This document shows, in pieces, positions 31,767-42,629 of a stretch of 64,000 nucleotides of DNA; position 1 is the first letter of the stretch; each line of letters starts with the position of its first letter. Source of the DNA: Gambelia wislizenii. Its lineage: Eukaryota > Chordata > Lepidosauria > Squamata > Crotaphytidae. Location of the stretch: positions 383,638,687-383,702,686 of the forward strand of contig JAUMIR010000001.1 in assembly GCA_030847615.1 (NCBI GenBank), read 5' to 3'. The notes under the pieces are model-generated. The model did not search any database, was not told the origin of the DNA, and saw nothing but the letters and a program-made list of their open reading frames with translations. The position numbers and the translations under genes are program-made.

Positions 31767-32683
31767 TGAAGTCTATTAAATAATGAGACTGTGTTTCTAT
31801 CTTTCAGACAAATCAGGGAGAATGCTTGAATGTGTGACCTTGAAGATGTCAGAACCTGCATGACAAACATCAACACTCTTGGCCGTTCAGTTAATTCTCA
31901 GTTGTCATTTAAAGCAGCTGTGTTGTGTGTTGTGTACCTGAAAAATGCTAAGTTTAAAAGTCGAGCAATGTGACATTCTGCAGCAACTTGAGGTGGACCC
32001 AAACCTTTTTTCAAAAAAATAATCACTTGTGATGAAACCTGGATTTTCCAGTATGATCCTGTGACAAAGTGACAGTCAATGCACTAGAAAACACCATCAT
32101 CATCAAGAATGAAAAAAAGCACGTTAAAGCAAGTCCACATTCAAAGCCATGCTTGTTGTTTTTTGTTGTTGTTGACATCAAGGGTGTAATTTTGACAGAA
32201 TTGGTTCCAGAAGGCAGAACAGTGAACCAGCATTATTATAAGCAAGCTTAGAGAAAGAGTCAGGAAAAAAAAGACCAGAACTGTGGAAAAATGGTTTCAT
32301 TCTTTCTGAAGACAATATGCCTGCTTGTACAGCACTTTCTGTGAAGCAGTTTTGACGGATAAACACGTTATAACACATGAACATCCTCCATATTCACCAG
32401 ATTTGGCACCATGCAACTTTTTTCTTCTCCTTAAAGTGAAATTGGTGCTTAAAGGAACACGTTTTGAGTCAACTGATGCAGTAAAGAAGAAAATGGCAGG
32501 TGTGTTGAAACATCAGACAGAAACTGATCTGCTCCACGCATCCAACCAGTGAAAAACAAGACTGCATCAGCGTGAGAGTGTGAACAGGGAGTATACTGAA
32601 GGGGACAAGCATTAAAATTGTAACACATATAAATAAAAATTTGGTTAATTGTATCAGTCTTGTTATTTAATAGACAGGCCTCA
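31767..32683 (+). mobile_element. mariner element, internally deleted (917 bp)
   Basis: The left terminus TGAAGTCTATTAAATAATGA and the right terminus, reverse complement TGAGGCCTGTCTATTAAATA, are related inverted repeats. Each is flanked by TA (31765-31766, 32684-32685), the normal mariner target duplication. Complete mariners are about 1.3 kb, so a few hundred base pairs are missing, mostly from the 5' half. Confidence 0.85.
32015..32590 (+). pseudogene. mariner transposase remnant
   Basis: Read across frames, the region gives ITCDETWIFQYDP (first catalytic Asp in the CDETW motif), then ILSEDNMPACTALSVKQFL (family HDNAPAH, second Asp), then HPPYSPDLAPCNFFLL. The third Asp of the D,D34D triad should be in APCDFF, but here it is Asn. 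Stops occur soon after the first motif and the DNA-binding N-terminus is lost. The normal enzyme cuts and joins the element ends at TA sites. Inactive. Confidence 0.85.
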
Positions 32684-32699
32684 TATGCTTCCTCTGCCA

Positions 32700-32883
32700 C
32701 ACATGAAACTTCCATGTGTACTTTTATGGGGAAAGGCAGCTGTTGGACAAATTATGTTTGGAATTACCTTTCCCAGAATATCCTAGTTGGTGTAGCTACT
32801 GGCTAGGGATTCTGGGAGCTGAAGTCCCCAAACTAACTTTTCCCAAGCTCTAGGAAAGCAACAATATGGGACGGATTTCAGAC
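32700..32883. other. Possible MITE remnant
   Basis: GGGATTCTGGGAGCTGAAGT-type sequence (about 32808-32825) is similar to a segment of the hAT-like MITE at 54.7 kb. No ends found. Confidence 0.35.
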
Positions 32884-32889
32884 ATGAAT

Positions 32890-33118
32890 GTTGTTGTTGT
32901 TGTTGTTGTTGTTATATTTATTTATATCTTGTCTTTTTTCTAGTTTGGGACTCAAGACAGCTTGCAACAGTTGAAAGAGAAATAGTTAAACATTCACAGT
33001 ATACAAACGTTAAAAAGCAATTAAAGCATCAGAAAATTAAAACCAATTAAAAACATAAACCCTTTAAAACAACAACAAATAAAGTCCAGAACACTATATA
33101 ATAGGTAAGTTAAACACA
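32890..33118 (-). mobile_element. L2-type LINE/SINE 3' end
   Basis: A (GTT)n tract (32890-32914) is followed by TATATTTATTTATATCTTGTC and GGGACTCAAGACAGCTTGCAAC. This is the complement of the typical L2 3' UTR that ends in short AAC/AAT repeats. It belongs to a different subfamily from the copy at 34.8 kb. Confidence 0.65.
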
Positions 33119-34289
33119 CTATTATTGTGGAAAGTGGAACAGCCGCTGATTTCCTGTTGGTGAATTGCAACAACGTATGTTATACTTAGGCTATTGAAAC
33201 ACATTTTTTTTAAGTGTTGCAAAAATCAGGATTCTGTCTGATCAAACAATGACCAGAATCCTCCACCCCTCCACATCCACTTTATAAGCAGTGCAGCATC
33301 CCTAAGCCATTTCCATGTTGCTGGAGAGCAGGGGGATAAGTAAGGATGAGTCCAGCTATTGTCCTGTAGATGGATGCATTGCACGGATGTCCTTTGTAGC
33401 GAACTCCTGAGGAATCTTGGAGGTCTCTGCAGATGTCTCATGCAGCATGTCTAGCTGCAGGAAAATAGCTGAATGTGTCTTCAGTTATCCCCCACTCTCT
33501 GACAACAAGGAAATGGCCTTGTGGGCAGGGAGGGGCTGTGCTGCTTAAAACAGTGGTTTGGGGAAGCTAGCATAGGGAGACATGACTACAGGCATTTAGC
33601 TACATGACATACATATGTCTCCCAATGCAGGATCTCAGCCAGTATATGTCACATAATATTGCTGATCCAGTACAAGCTTCATTTTTCTTTCCATTGCAGG
33701 GATCAGTGACTTCTCAATTTTTTCATATTTATATATAGTATTATGGAAATCAAATGGAGAAAAGGAAGACAACTGTTTTCTGTGCCCTGGATCATATTAG
33801 CCAAGTCCCTTACCCAAATCCAATATGTCTCTTGGCTCTGTCTTAATGCTTCACATCTGTGGCAATAAATATCCAATGCATGGAGAAAAATAGTGAAGGA
33901 AACTCCATTGTGGTAATGAGATTACTCTGGAAATAAAGCGCTGGATTACTGAAATCTAATTTGGAAGTGATAAAGTACATGTGATTGCCAAGTAATTATT
34001 TCTGCAGTGTCCTTTTCCATGGGGAGCAGGCCTGTGATTAGACTTTACACCATGTTAATGTTGCTACAACTTGACCTTCATGTAGATGAGCAGAATATTT
34101 TGTGGTAAATATGAAATCAATTCTCAAGGTTGTAATAAGATTGAAAATACACTGGCCACTGTTGTATGGGTACCACAACAACTGAAACATAGAATGGGTC
34201 CAATTGATATACTTTAATAAGTCATCCTAGTTGTTTGCATGTGTGTCTTTCTGATACAAACAGGTTTTCTTCAGGCAGTTTTGGGTTCC
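33119..34289. other. No gene or clear repeat recognised
   Basis: Frames are short and without motifs. Confidence 0.45.
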
Positions 34290-34815
34290 TCTTCACTATC
34301 CCGGGGATTGTCTAGACAGTCAAAAAATTCCTCATAGAATTCAAGGAGAATACCTTTTGTCCCAATGAGATCCCACAGTGATTCACAGTATTTGGAAGGA
34401 GGGGAGCCAAAAACTACAAAAACTACACAGGAAAAGCCTTCGTGGTTTCTTTCAAGGTTTTTAAAAAATGTGTGGGAAATGCACATTCCTGCTCATTAGG
34501 ACAACTGAATTACATCACAACACATTCCTGAATAAGATCGGAAGTGGAAAGCTGATTGGTTGGATGTGTGCAGGGGTGGGCTTGCTGGCAACAAGTGGTT
34601 GGAAGTGTCATTTTGAAGTTTCACAGTAGTGATCATGTGCTTTTTTGCTGCACTGAGATGGCCAAACAGCTTTTTAAACAGAAGGTCACACTTGCACACC
34701 TTAGATATACAGGTAAAAAAAAAATTACTGTGCAGCAGCGGCAACTTCTTGAAAATAATAATGTGAGCAATTCACTCCTGGCCACCATCTTGATTCACAG
34801 GCATGGCTCCATGTG
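34290..34815 (+). repeat. Interspersed repeat shared with 53.07-53.57 kb (DNA transposon?)
   Basis: Shared landmarks in the same order are GCACATTCCTGCTCATTAGG / GCGCATTCCTGCTTGTTGGG, GATTGGTTGGATGTGTGCAG / GATTGGCTGGATGAGTGCAG, and near the right end CCATCTTG...AGGCATG. The other copy has inverted termini (GTCTTAATGG), which points to a DNA transposon. Confidence 0.55.
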
Positions 34816-35108
34816 GTAATAATAATAATAATAAAATTTATTTATACCCTGCCCCTCTGTTAAAACAATCGGGGCGGCTTACAAAAATTAAAATACAATA
34901 CAGATAAAAATCCCTAAACACCACCCACCCCCACCCTCCCCCATAAAAAGATATTAAACAAATATAAATTAAAAAGCAACTACTCTAAAATCACATTTAT
35001 ATACAATAAATACAATAAATGGCCAGCAGACTAAAAGAGGCCAGGAGCTCCTGAGGCCGGGATCTAATTAGGAAAGGCCTGCTGAAAGAGATCCGTCTTT
35101 AGTGCTTT

Positions 35109-36195
35109 TTAAAAGCTACTCAGGTTTGTCATCTGATGGATCTCATTCGGCAGGTCATTCCACAATTTGGGGGTGATTACCAAAAAGGCCCTCTGGGAGG
35201 TTGCAGACAGCCTAGATTTTTGTGGCTGAAGCAAATTCCTCCCAGAGGACCGGAGTGTGCAGGGAGGATTGTATGGGAGGAGGCGGTTATGGAGATAAAT
35301 TGGACCCAAGCCATTTAGGGCTTTAAAGGTAATAACCAACACCTTATACTGGGTCCAGAAACTGATAGGCAGCCAGTGGAGAGATTTTAATACTGGAGTT
35401 ATATGGTCTCTCCGAGATGTTCCCGAGACCACTCTGGCTGCCATATTTTGTACCAACTGAAGTTTCCGGACAAAGCATGAGGGTAGCCCCATGTAGAGCG
35501 CATTGCAGAAATATAGATGGGAGGTTACCACAGTCTCGAGGCCCCTTACTTCCAGGAAAGGGCGCAGCTGGCATATCAGCCGAAGCTGATAACAGGCGCT
35601 CCTGACCATCGCATTCACCTGACTAGTCATCTGAAGCGATGAATCAAGGAGCACCCCCAGACTGCGAACACAGTCCTTAATGGAGAATGTGATCCCGTCC
35701 AGGACTGGAGGTTGCAACCCAATTTCTGGTTTTGGGGCCGCTACCGTGAGCACCTCCGTTTTGTCTGGATTTAATCTCAATCTGTTTTTCCTTATCCAGC
35801 CCATTACTGCTTTAAGACAATCACTAAGAGGAGAGATGCCATCGGAATTCAAGGCCGACGATTTGGACAAGGAGAAATAGATCTGGGTGTCATCAGCGTA
35901 CTGATAACACCCAGCCCCATAACTCCAAATAATCTCACCCCGCAGCTTCATATAGATGTTAAACAGCATCGAGGACAGGATGGTGCCCTGCGGAATGCCA
36001 CAAGTAAGCTCCTTTCTGCTGGAGCAGCTGTCCCCGAGCAGCACCCTCTGGGACCTGCCTGAGAGGAAGGACCGGAACCACTGGAGCGCAGTGCCTCCGA
36101 TTCCTAACCCACTCAGGCAATCCAAGAGGATGCTATGATCTATCGTATCGAAAGCCGCTGAGATGTCTAAAAGCACCAACAGGGTCACACTACCC
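35109..36195 (-). pseudogene. L2-like ORF2, reverse transcriptase core
   Basis: A 359-codon frame starts with VLLDISAAFDTIDHSILLDC (motif A, both Asp present). It continues with WFRSFLSGRSQRVLL, motif B CGIPQGTILSSMLFNIYM, motif C QYADDTQIYFS and LNPDKTEVLTV, and the C-terminus LQPQKSRLSATSQRAFLVI. The RT catalytic motifs read intact. The frame begins where a CR1 fragment (36196-36344) cuts the element, so the N-terminal fingers are separated. Normal role: target-primed reverse transcription. Confidence 0.9.
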
Positions 36196-36344
36196 TAATC
36201 ATATTCTATGATTCTATCCATCTGTCAGGGATGCTTTGATCAAGATTTCCGGCATGGCTGGGGTTGGGACTGGATGGCCCTTGTGGTCTCTTCCAACTCT
36301 ACAATTCTATGATTCTATGTTTCTACCCCTGTCGATGCTTAGAC
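36196..36344 (+). mobile_element. CR1 3' end fragment nested in the L2-like LINE
   Basis: ATTCTATGATTCTAT, then CCATCTGTCAGGGATGCTTTG and GACTGGATGGCCCTTGTGG, ending with repeated ATTCTATGATTCTATG. This is a very short, 5'-truncated CR1 inserted within the RT coding region. Confidence 0.88.
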
Positions 36345-37640
36345 GCAGGTCGTCGGTCAAGGCAACATGGCGGTCTCAACTCCAAATCCCATCCTAAAGG
36401 CAGTTTGAAATGGGTCTAGATAATCGGTTTCATCCAAGACCACCTAGAGTTGAAGCGCAACTGCCCTCTCGATCACTTTGCTCAAGAATGGTAACATAGA
36501 AACTGGCCTATAGTTGTTCATGTCCAGGGGGTCAAGGGAAGATTTTTTCAGGAGTGGCCTGAAAACCACGTCCTCGGTACTCACAGATTGAAATTGATCC
36601 AGTAAACTTACATCAATGGAGTTGCTGGACACCTCGTCAATTGTTTCTGTCAAGTTACTGGCATCTAAGTCGGCTCTTATCTGAGAGATTTTATCTGCAA
36701 AGAAGTTGTTAAATGCGTCACAGCAGGCTGTTGTGGGGTTAAGCAACGGGTTCTGCGCAGGAATAACCTGCGTCATCTCCCTTACCACCCTAAACAGCTC
36801 TGGTGGACGGGACTCTGCAGACGCAATACATGCAGAGGAGACGGAACTCTGTGCTGCACGTATTGCCTCTCGATAGTACCAAAGAAAGTTCCTATGATGA
36901 GTCCTGTTGGATAAGAGTTGAGTTTTCCGCCAGTTGCACTCTAGTCATTATCCAACCCGCTTCATTTTCCTAAGCTCTGCTGTATACCATGGCTTATGGT
37001 TTGGAGCGGGTTGGAAAGGACGCTTGGGAGCGATTGTGTCAATAGCCTTGGTAAGGTCGGTGTTCCAAGTATTAACCAAAGCTTCAACAGGGTCACCGGC
37101 ATTACCAACCATTAACCCCTCCAAGCCTTTCTGGAATCCTATTGGTTCCATTAGCCTTCGGGGGCGGACCATTCTAATGGGTCCACCACTCCCGGTGGGG
37201 CGGGAAGAGACTCTTAGTTCAGTCTTGACCAAGAAATGATCTGTCCATGACAATGCGGTGGTTTTTATAACCTCTGCCCACGGATATTCCTGTTCCGTAC
37301 TGAAGACCACATCAAGGGTATGACCCGCACAATGTGTGGGCTTGATGACCATTTGGGATAGGCCCATGTTTGTCATGGTTTCCATGAACTCCCGAGTTTT
37401 ATTCTTAACCGACCTGACATTGCAGAGGAGCAAAGTAAGGCTCTGTGGAATGGTTGGTATTCTCTCCAATCCATTCTGGGAAACAGGGTGAACTGAAGGT
37501 GGGATAGCTAACAAACAGCGATCCCGCCTTCTTTCGTAACATCTATTCACTCTGTTCCGACCATACCTCCCTTTCCCCAGCAGAATTCCAATTTCCGCCC
37601 CCACTCCATTCTTGGCCTCAGCTGACTCCAAATTGCAAGC
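36345..37640 (-). pseudogene. L2-like ORF2, endonuclease and RT N-terminus
   Basis: Minus frame 36444-36788 gives SLDPLDMNNYRPVSMLPFLS and KVIERAV, continuing in another frame as DETDYLDPFQTAFRMGFG (RT fingers). Frame 36948-37631 gives an endonuclease start (LTLLLCNVRSVKNKT) fused directly to its C-terminal part (THCAGHTLDVVFS, SWTDHFLVKTEL). The middle of the endonuclease, including the catalytic TETW-type motif, is deleted. Confidence 0.85.
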
Positions 37641-37649
37641 TTAGGTCTT

Positions 37650-38180
37650 CCCAGCTTGCTGGCTGGTGTTCCTGGGGTGTGTGGGAGTAGCTTAAAACAC
37701 CAGCCACTCCTGGCCATGCCCCCTCTCACTGCTACCTTGCTCCAAAAGTCCTCAAGGCCCTCTATAGCCTTCTGGCCCGATGGAGTGGGGTGAAAGGCTG
37801 CTGCAGGCTTGGAGTCCTTCTGGCTGCTGGCTGGTGTTCCTGAGGGGTGTGGGAGTGGCTTAAGATGCCAGCCACTCCTGGCCACGCCCTGTCTTGCTGC
37901 TTCCCTGCTGCCAAAAGTCCTCAGGGCCCTCTACAGCCTTCTGGCCCAATGGAGTGGGGTGAATGGCTGCTGCAGGCTTGGAGAACTTATGGCTTGCTGG
38001 CTGGTGTTCCTGAGGGGTGTGGGAGTGGCTTAAGATGCCAGCCACTCCTGGCCACGCCCCCTCTCACTGCTGCCCCACTGCCAAAAGTCCTCAGGGCCCT
38101 CCACAGCCTTCTGGCCCAATGGAGTGGGGTGAAAGGCTGCTGCAGGCTTGGAGAACTTCTGGCTTGCTGGCTGGAGTGAA
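37650..38180. repeat. Three ~170-bp tandem repeats at the 5' end of the L2-like LINE
   Basis: GGCTGGTGTTCCTG recurs at 37661, 37829 and 37999, and GGCTGGAGTG at 38169, giving periods of 168, 170 and 170 bp. Each unit also contains GCCAGCCACTCCTGGCCA and TGGAGTGGGGTGAA. Read from the minus strand the units precede ORF2, where 5' UTR promoter monomers would lie. Open frames here come from the repeat. Confidence 0.88.
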
Positions 38181-38374
38181 CATCAAACATGGATAGCTTC
38201 TCATACCAGCAATTTTGCCAAAAAAAAAAAAGGTGGAAGCAAATGAACAATGCTGTGAATTTGCATTAATGCACAACAATCAACATTGTATCTTCTTGTC
38301 TAGACTAGCCCCTGGATAGCTGGTAACCAAACCCCTGTAAAAGAATCAGGTGATATTTTTTCTGCATCACTTGC

Positions 38375-38600
38375 AGGGTGTAAAACAAATCAAGTCCAGT
38401 AGCAAATAGGCAAGCAGTGCAGTGCCTTCAGCAAAGGAGTGACATGCTGGCTAGAGAATGCACCTTCAGCTGCTGAACAGCTGCATCCCACATTCATCTG
38501 AAGCTTCAGGACAACCCTTAAATGTAGCTCATTGTAGAGCACATTGCAGTAGCCAGTCTTGAGGCTGCCATTCTCTGGAGAACTCAGGTCAGGCTATCTT
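38375..38600 (-). mobile_element. L2-like LINE ORF2 fragment
   Basis: TGTAGAGCACATTGCAGTAG with TGAAGCTTCAGGACAA matches the complement of the RT C-terminal region also seen at 35455-35520 (CATGTAGAGCGCATTGCAG). Confidence 0.6.
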
Positions 38601-39195
38601 ATGCCTCTAACATGCTTCCCTCAGTGAGGAAAGATGCCTTTAATGCCAGTGGAACTTTCCCTCTCAGTGGGGAAGATTAGCTGGGGGATGGATTCTACTG
38701 GTGCTATGGGGCAATGGAAAATGGTTAAACACTATGGGACAAACGAAGATGGTTAAATCCCAATTGCCCATATGGAAGTTTCTTTTTAAAATGGAAACAA
38801 GGCATAATAAAGACATACATATTTTGAACATATGGTCCAGATCTATCCCGTCAGATTGAATTGGAAATGCAACCTTCTCATTGACTATATGGTTGCTTAA
38901 ACCTACTTGTTAGTCCCAACTATCACAGACCAATGGAATTAATGGGAACTAGGTAAATCAGCATGAAGTCCAGTGGATTAGGCAAAATTCACAGATTCAA
39001 TTGATTTGCTATAGTTGGCTTAGCCCATCAATAATATAATAAAAAAGGATGCTTTGTTCACGCCCATGCTATGCCCCGGAACAGCTGAAGGATGCAGGCG
39101 GCTGATAATGTTGCCCTTTCTGTTCTCATAGTGTTCTGACGCAGTTTGGGACATGGTTTTGTGCTGCATTCTGCCACATCTGATAACATCCCTAG
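38601..39195. other. No gene or repeat recognised
   Basis: Nothing I can support. Confidence 0.5.
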
Positions 39196-39381
39196 TTTCT
39201 GCAGCAGCAGAAAACAAGCCTACTCCATCCTAAATATGACATCCCTTCAGATATTTAAATGTGGCTATCATGTCACAGAGGTTGGATAGGCATCTTCCAG
39301 GAGTGCTTTAGTGTATATTCCTGCATGCTAGGAAGTTGGATTAGATGGGTCCTGCAGCCCCTTCCAACTCTAAGATTCTAT
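39196..39381 (+). mobile_element. CR1 3' end with inverted 5' part (twin-priming-like)
   Basis: 39196-39276 is CR1 in minus orientation (complement of GTGGCTAT...ATTTAAATATCTGAAGGG). It is joined directly to a plus-orientation 3' end (GAGGTTGGATAGGCATC...TTCCAACTC). The 3' terminus is split by a MITE and resumes at 39691 (TATGATTCTATG). Confidence 0.75.
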
Positions 39382-39690
39382 GGGCTTATCTACAATTAGC
39401 CAGGAAACACCAGCTCCCTGCTGGCATATCTCAGCCATGGACCAGACCCATTCTACCCCTGTTAGGTGACAAAAAGGGTTGGAGTCCTGACAGAGTACTG
39501 GTCTGTCAATGCAGCCACCACCATTTTCCTTTCTCTGCCAGGTCCAGGAAGCTGGCCCACACCATGTTACAAGCCCCCCTATATGTGACCGGCCATGGTC
39601 ACATGCTGCAGGCCTGCTACCTCCATCATTTAGACTGCAGGGTCCTTGGACAGGGGCAGAACAGAGTAAATGCCCCATGTAGATAAAGCC
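39382..39690. mobile_element. MITE (309 bp) nested in a CR1 3' end
   Basis: Ends GGGCTTATCTACA and, reverse-complemented, GGCTTTATCTACA, flanked by TAT on both sides (39379-39381, 39691-39693). Relative of 30697-31000. Confidence 0.7.
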
Positions 39691-39705
39691 TATGATTCTA
39701 TGACG

Positions 39706-40545
39706 AGAGTAACTTGAGTTGCAAACTATAGCTGTTACAACATGCTATCATTTCTCTTATTGTATTAATTTTAGCACCTTTCTTTGATGGTGCTTTTACA
39801 AGTTTTTGCTTCTTAGTCAGCCATCATTTTAAAGAGGCTGTACATTTGGTTGAAGTATTACAATAATCATTTATCTAGCATCTGAATGTCAGTAGGGGCC
39901 TGGCAATACGATCAATACATCATGACTCCTTCTGAGGTTAAGTAATCAGTCACTGGCTCCAGAGACCCACACACCTGTTCGGCTGAAGTCTTCTGAATGA
40001 CTGCTGCTCAGTCTCCTTGACATTAATGGCACAATGCTGGCTTAAATCCTAGTATTCTGATGTCTGTGTTGCAAACTGCTGTAAGTTTCAAATGCATTCC
40101 AAATTTAAAGCAGTAAATCTGTGGACATCCAAAATGTAACCGAAAGATATAAAACACAAAATAAATATTTGATTAAGTGAGGTAGGTCTACAAACATATT
40201 TTATTTTAACATTTCTACCTTACCATTCAATACTTTGAAAGGCACCCAGGGTAGTTAACGAGCCATAAAAATAGTAATCACAATTTATTAAATCATTTGC
40301 AGACAACTGAAATCCATCACCAGAAAGTGTTGCAAAAACAATAACAGCAGCAAACCTATAAATAAGCAACATCAGTATTTACAATGAGAAACAGGATGCT
40401 TTTGGCCTGCTTCATGTGTGGCCATTATGAGTCAACAACCTCACAATCTGGATTATGTGTAGTTTCTGAATGGACTTCAAAGGAAATCCCATGTAAAGCA
40501 CCTAACAGTAATCTAAAGGAAATGAATTTTTTAAAAGTGATTAGA
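39706..40545. other. No gene or repeat recognised
   Basis: AT-rich, nothing to report. Confidence 0.5.
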
Positions 40546-40566
40546 AAAGCCAGAGAGAGAAAGAAT
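40546..40566 (+). mobile_element. Possible 3' tip of the GA-tailed LINE
   Basis: AGAAAAGCCAGAGAGAGAAAG matches the shared 3' terminus of the LINE copies at 5.0, 10.1 and 52.7 kb, but only about 20 bp remain, so chance cannot be excluded. Confidence 0.3.
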
Positions 40567-40642
40567 ACATAATGAATGCATATTACCTCATTCAATGTGG
40601 TGGAGAATATGCAAAGTTTTTCAAAGAAAGCCATTAGCCTCA

Positions 40643-41205
40643 TAGATTTTCCTGGTTTTTTTTCCCGGGCTGTGAGGCCATGTTGTGGAAGAGTTTATTT
40701 CTGCTGTTTCACCTGCATCTGTGGCTGGCATTTTCAGACAATGGTTGGGTAGGAGTGTGTGTGGGGGGGTTATATACTATGAACCCCTGTTGGAGAGGAT
40801 ATGTAAAGTTGCGTATTTGAATGGCTAGTTTCTGGGTGGAGATCTGCAAGGAGGATTAGTGTTTGTTTGACTAATGGTTGGCTAATGGTCCATTGTCTGC
40901 TGGAAATCCTCTTGTCCCTGGGTGGAGTTCATATGCAAATGTTGAGTTTTGATTTTAGTGTTTTTCAGGACTTGGAGCCAGATTTTGTTTACTTTTAGGG
41001 TTTCTTCTTTCCTGTTGAAGTTGTCCAGGTGTTTGTGGATTTCAATACCTTCTCTGTGTATTCTGACATGATAGTTGTTGATTTTAGTGTTTTTCAGGAC
41101 TGGCCTGGTCTAGAATTTTGGTGTTTTTAAATAATATTTTGTGTCCAGGTTGGTTTATAACATGTTCTGCTACCGCTGATTTTTCTGGCTGGCCCAATCT
41201 GCAGT
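40643..41205 (-). mobile_element. Penelope-like element 3' region, minus orientation
   Basis: Complement of the family's C-terminal coding part and 3' UTR: GCTGTGAGGCCATGTTGTGG near 40670, CATCTGTGGCTGGCA near 40715, and TTGTCCAGGTGTTTGTGGAT near 41021-41040. A short duplicated segment (GATTTTAGTGTTTTTCAGGA) occurs at about 40950 and 41080. Confidence 0.82.
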
Positions 41206-41261
41206 GTCTCTCATGTGTCTCTCAGTGTCTCTCATGTTCCTCTCATATTCATGAGAAACAT

Positions 41262-41500
41262 TGCAGATTGGGCCAGCCAGAAAAATCAGCAGTAGCAGAA
41301 CATGTTATAAACCAACCTGGACACAAAATGTTATTTAAAAACACCGAAATTCTGGACCAGGCCAGTCCTGAAAAACACTAAAATCAAAACTCAGCACTTG
41401 CAAATGAACTCCACCCAGGGACAAGGGGATTTCCAGCAGACAATGGACCATTAACCAACCATCAATGGATGCTGGCCATAAAAGCCTTCGACTTCACATT
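41262..41500 (+). mobile_element. Penelope-like element 3' region, plus orientation, deleted
   Basis: GGCCAGCCAGAAAAATCAGC through GACCAGGCCAGTCCTG, then an internal jump to CTCCACCCAGGGACAAGGGG and the terminal GCCTTCGACTTCACA (about 41484-41498). Its first 100 bp are the mirror image of 41100-41205. Confidence 0.82.
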
Positions 41501-41510
41501 AGTTCCAAGT

Positions 41511-41593
41511 CTATCTGTGGAACAGATACTGCTTTGGTCACCTTGATGGATGATCTACCCCAGGAACTAGATGTGGGAGTGTGTCCCTGTTGG
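41511..41593 (+). mobile_element. L2-like LINE ORF2 fragment at the left edge of the DIRS element
   Basis: GTGGAACAGATACTGCTTTG... encodes TALVTLMDDL, the segment just before RT motif A in L2. It ends CCCTGTTGGT, the same position at which the 36.2 kb copy continues into motif A. The downstream half is not found next to the right edge of the DIRS element. Confidence 0.65.
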
Positions 41594-41689
41594 TAAATTC
41601 CTGGCCGGACCACAGCCCCAGCCAGTTGGCTCTTGTGAGCCAAAGAAGACAGAGCTCTCGGGGAGCTCCGGGGAAGAACCGGCAGCGGC

Positions 41690-41900
41690 GGCTGCAGCAG
41701 CAAGGCCGGGGAAGGCCGAAGAAGTGGCGGCGGCAGTGGCGAGGCTGAGGAAGGCCGAAGAGGCGGTGGCAGCTGCAGTGGTGAGGCCAGGGAAGGCCGA
41801 AGAGGCGGCAGCGGCGGCTGCAGTGGTGAGGTCAGAGAGGGCCGAAGAGGCGGCAGCAGTGGCGGCTGCTGAGACAAGGCCGGTCGAAGAGAGGCAGGGC
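41690..41900 (+). repeat. Purine/GCG-rich tandem repeat in the DIRS leader
   Basis: Four units of about 50 bp around GGCCGAAGAGGCGGCAGCGG. A frame through it reads repeated RPGKAEEAAAAAAVV, which I take to be a by-product of the repeat. Confidence 0.75.
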
Positions 41901-42269
41901 CGGAAGGCCTAAGGAACGTCGATGGCAGGGCTGGAGGCCTAGGGGCAGCAGCGGCGGCCTGGGGGCGGCAGGGAAGCCCGCTGGGAGCAGTGGGCAGGCC
42001 GCGTATCAGGGGTCCAGCCTCAGCGGACCCAGCATCTAGTCAGGCTAGTGAGAGTTGCTAGCCTGACAGGACCCACTGGGGGCAGCCACTGGGGGGGGAA
42101 TCGGGGGGGTCCCAGGAAGGGCAGCGGCCAGGTTTGGGCCTGCAATGGGCAGCCAACAGGCACACCCAGCCTGAGGCTCGTGGGCTTCGAGGCCCGAGCC
42201 TGGTGGAAGGGGAGTCAGTGGGTGACCCACCCACATAAGAGGCCAACTGGTGGCCTACCCAGAGCGGAC

Positions 42270-42560
42270 AAGCCAGGAACGGGGCTCTCCCGGTAGGGAG
42301 CAGCAAAGGGGGGGCATTCCAACCCAGCAGGGTGGACAAGCCAAGGGGATTTCTATCCAAGGGCGGTCAAGCCAACAGAAAGGCTCTCCCACTAGGGAGC
42401 AGCACAGGGAAAGGGGGCACCTTACCCGATTGGGCGGACAAGCCAGGAGAAAGGCTCTCCCAACAGGGAACAGCATTAAAGGGCACAGTACCAACAGAGC
42501 GGACAAGCCGAGAGAGAGGCTCTCCCAACCAGGGAGCAGCAGGGGCGGACAAGCCTGAGC
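42270..42560 (+). repeat. GGACAAGCC tandem repeats in the DIRS leader
   Basis: About five units of 60-70 bp, each with GGACAAGCC followed by GGCTCTCCC and GGGAGCAGCA. The units lie between the GCG-rich repeat and the gag-like frame. Confidence 0.8.
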
Positions 42561-42629
42561 TAACGCTGAACTCACTTCCAGGCCATATCAGGCTAACCCA
42601 TTATAAGAGCTGAAACCACTCCTTTTCTT

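Larger units (their letters stand above)
34817..37640 (-). mobile_element. L2-like LINE, near full length, minus strand
   Basis: The 3' end at 34817 is an AAT repeat followed by AAATTTATTTATACCCTGCC. ORF2 is read leftward from about 37640. An endonuclease deletion, frameshifts and a CR1 3' fragment (36196-36344) disrupt it. About three 170-bp repeats sit immediately 5' (37650-38180). Confidence 0.9.

Noticed and set aside
37655..38180. CRISPR-like array
   Set aside because: The 170-bp units are fully tandem without unique spacers, and the genome is vertebrate.
41571..41912. 113-codon Ala/Glu-rich frame in the DIRS leader
   Set aside because: It follows the 50-bp repeat exactly and has no downstream continuity with gag.
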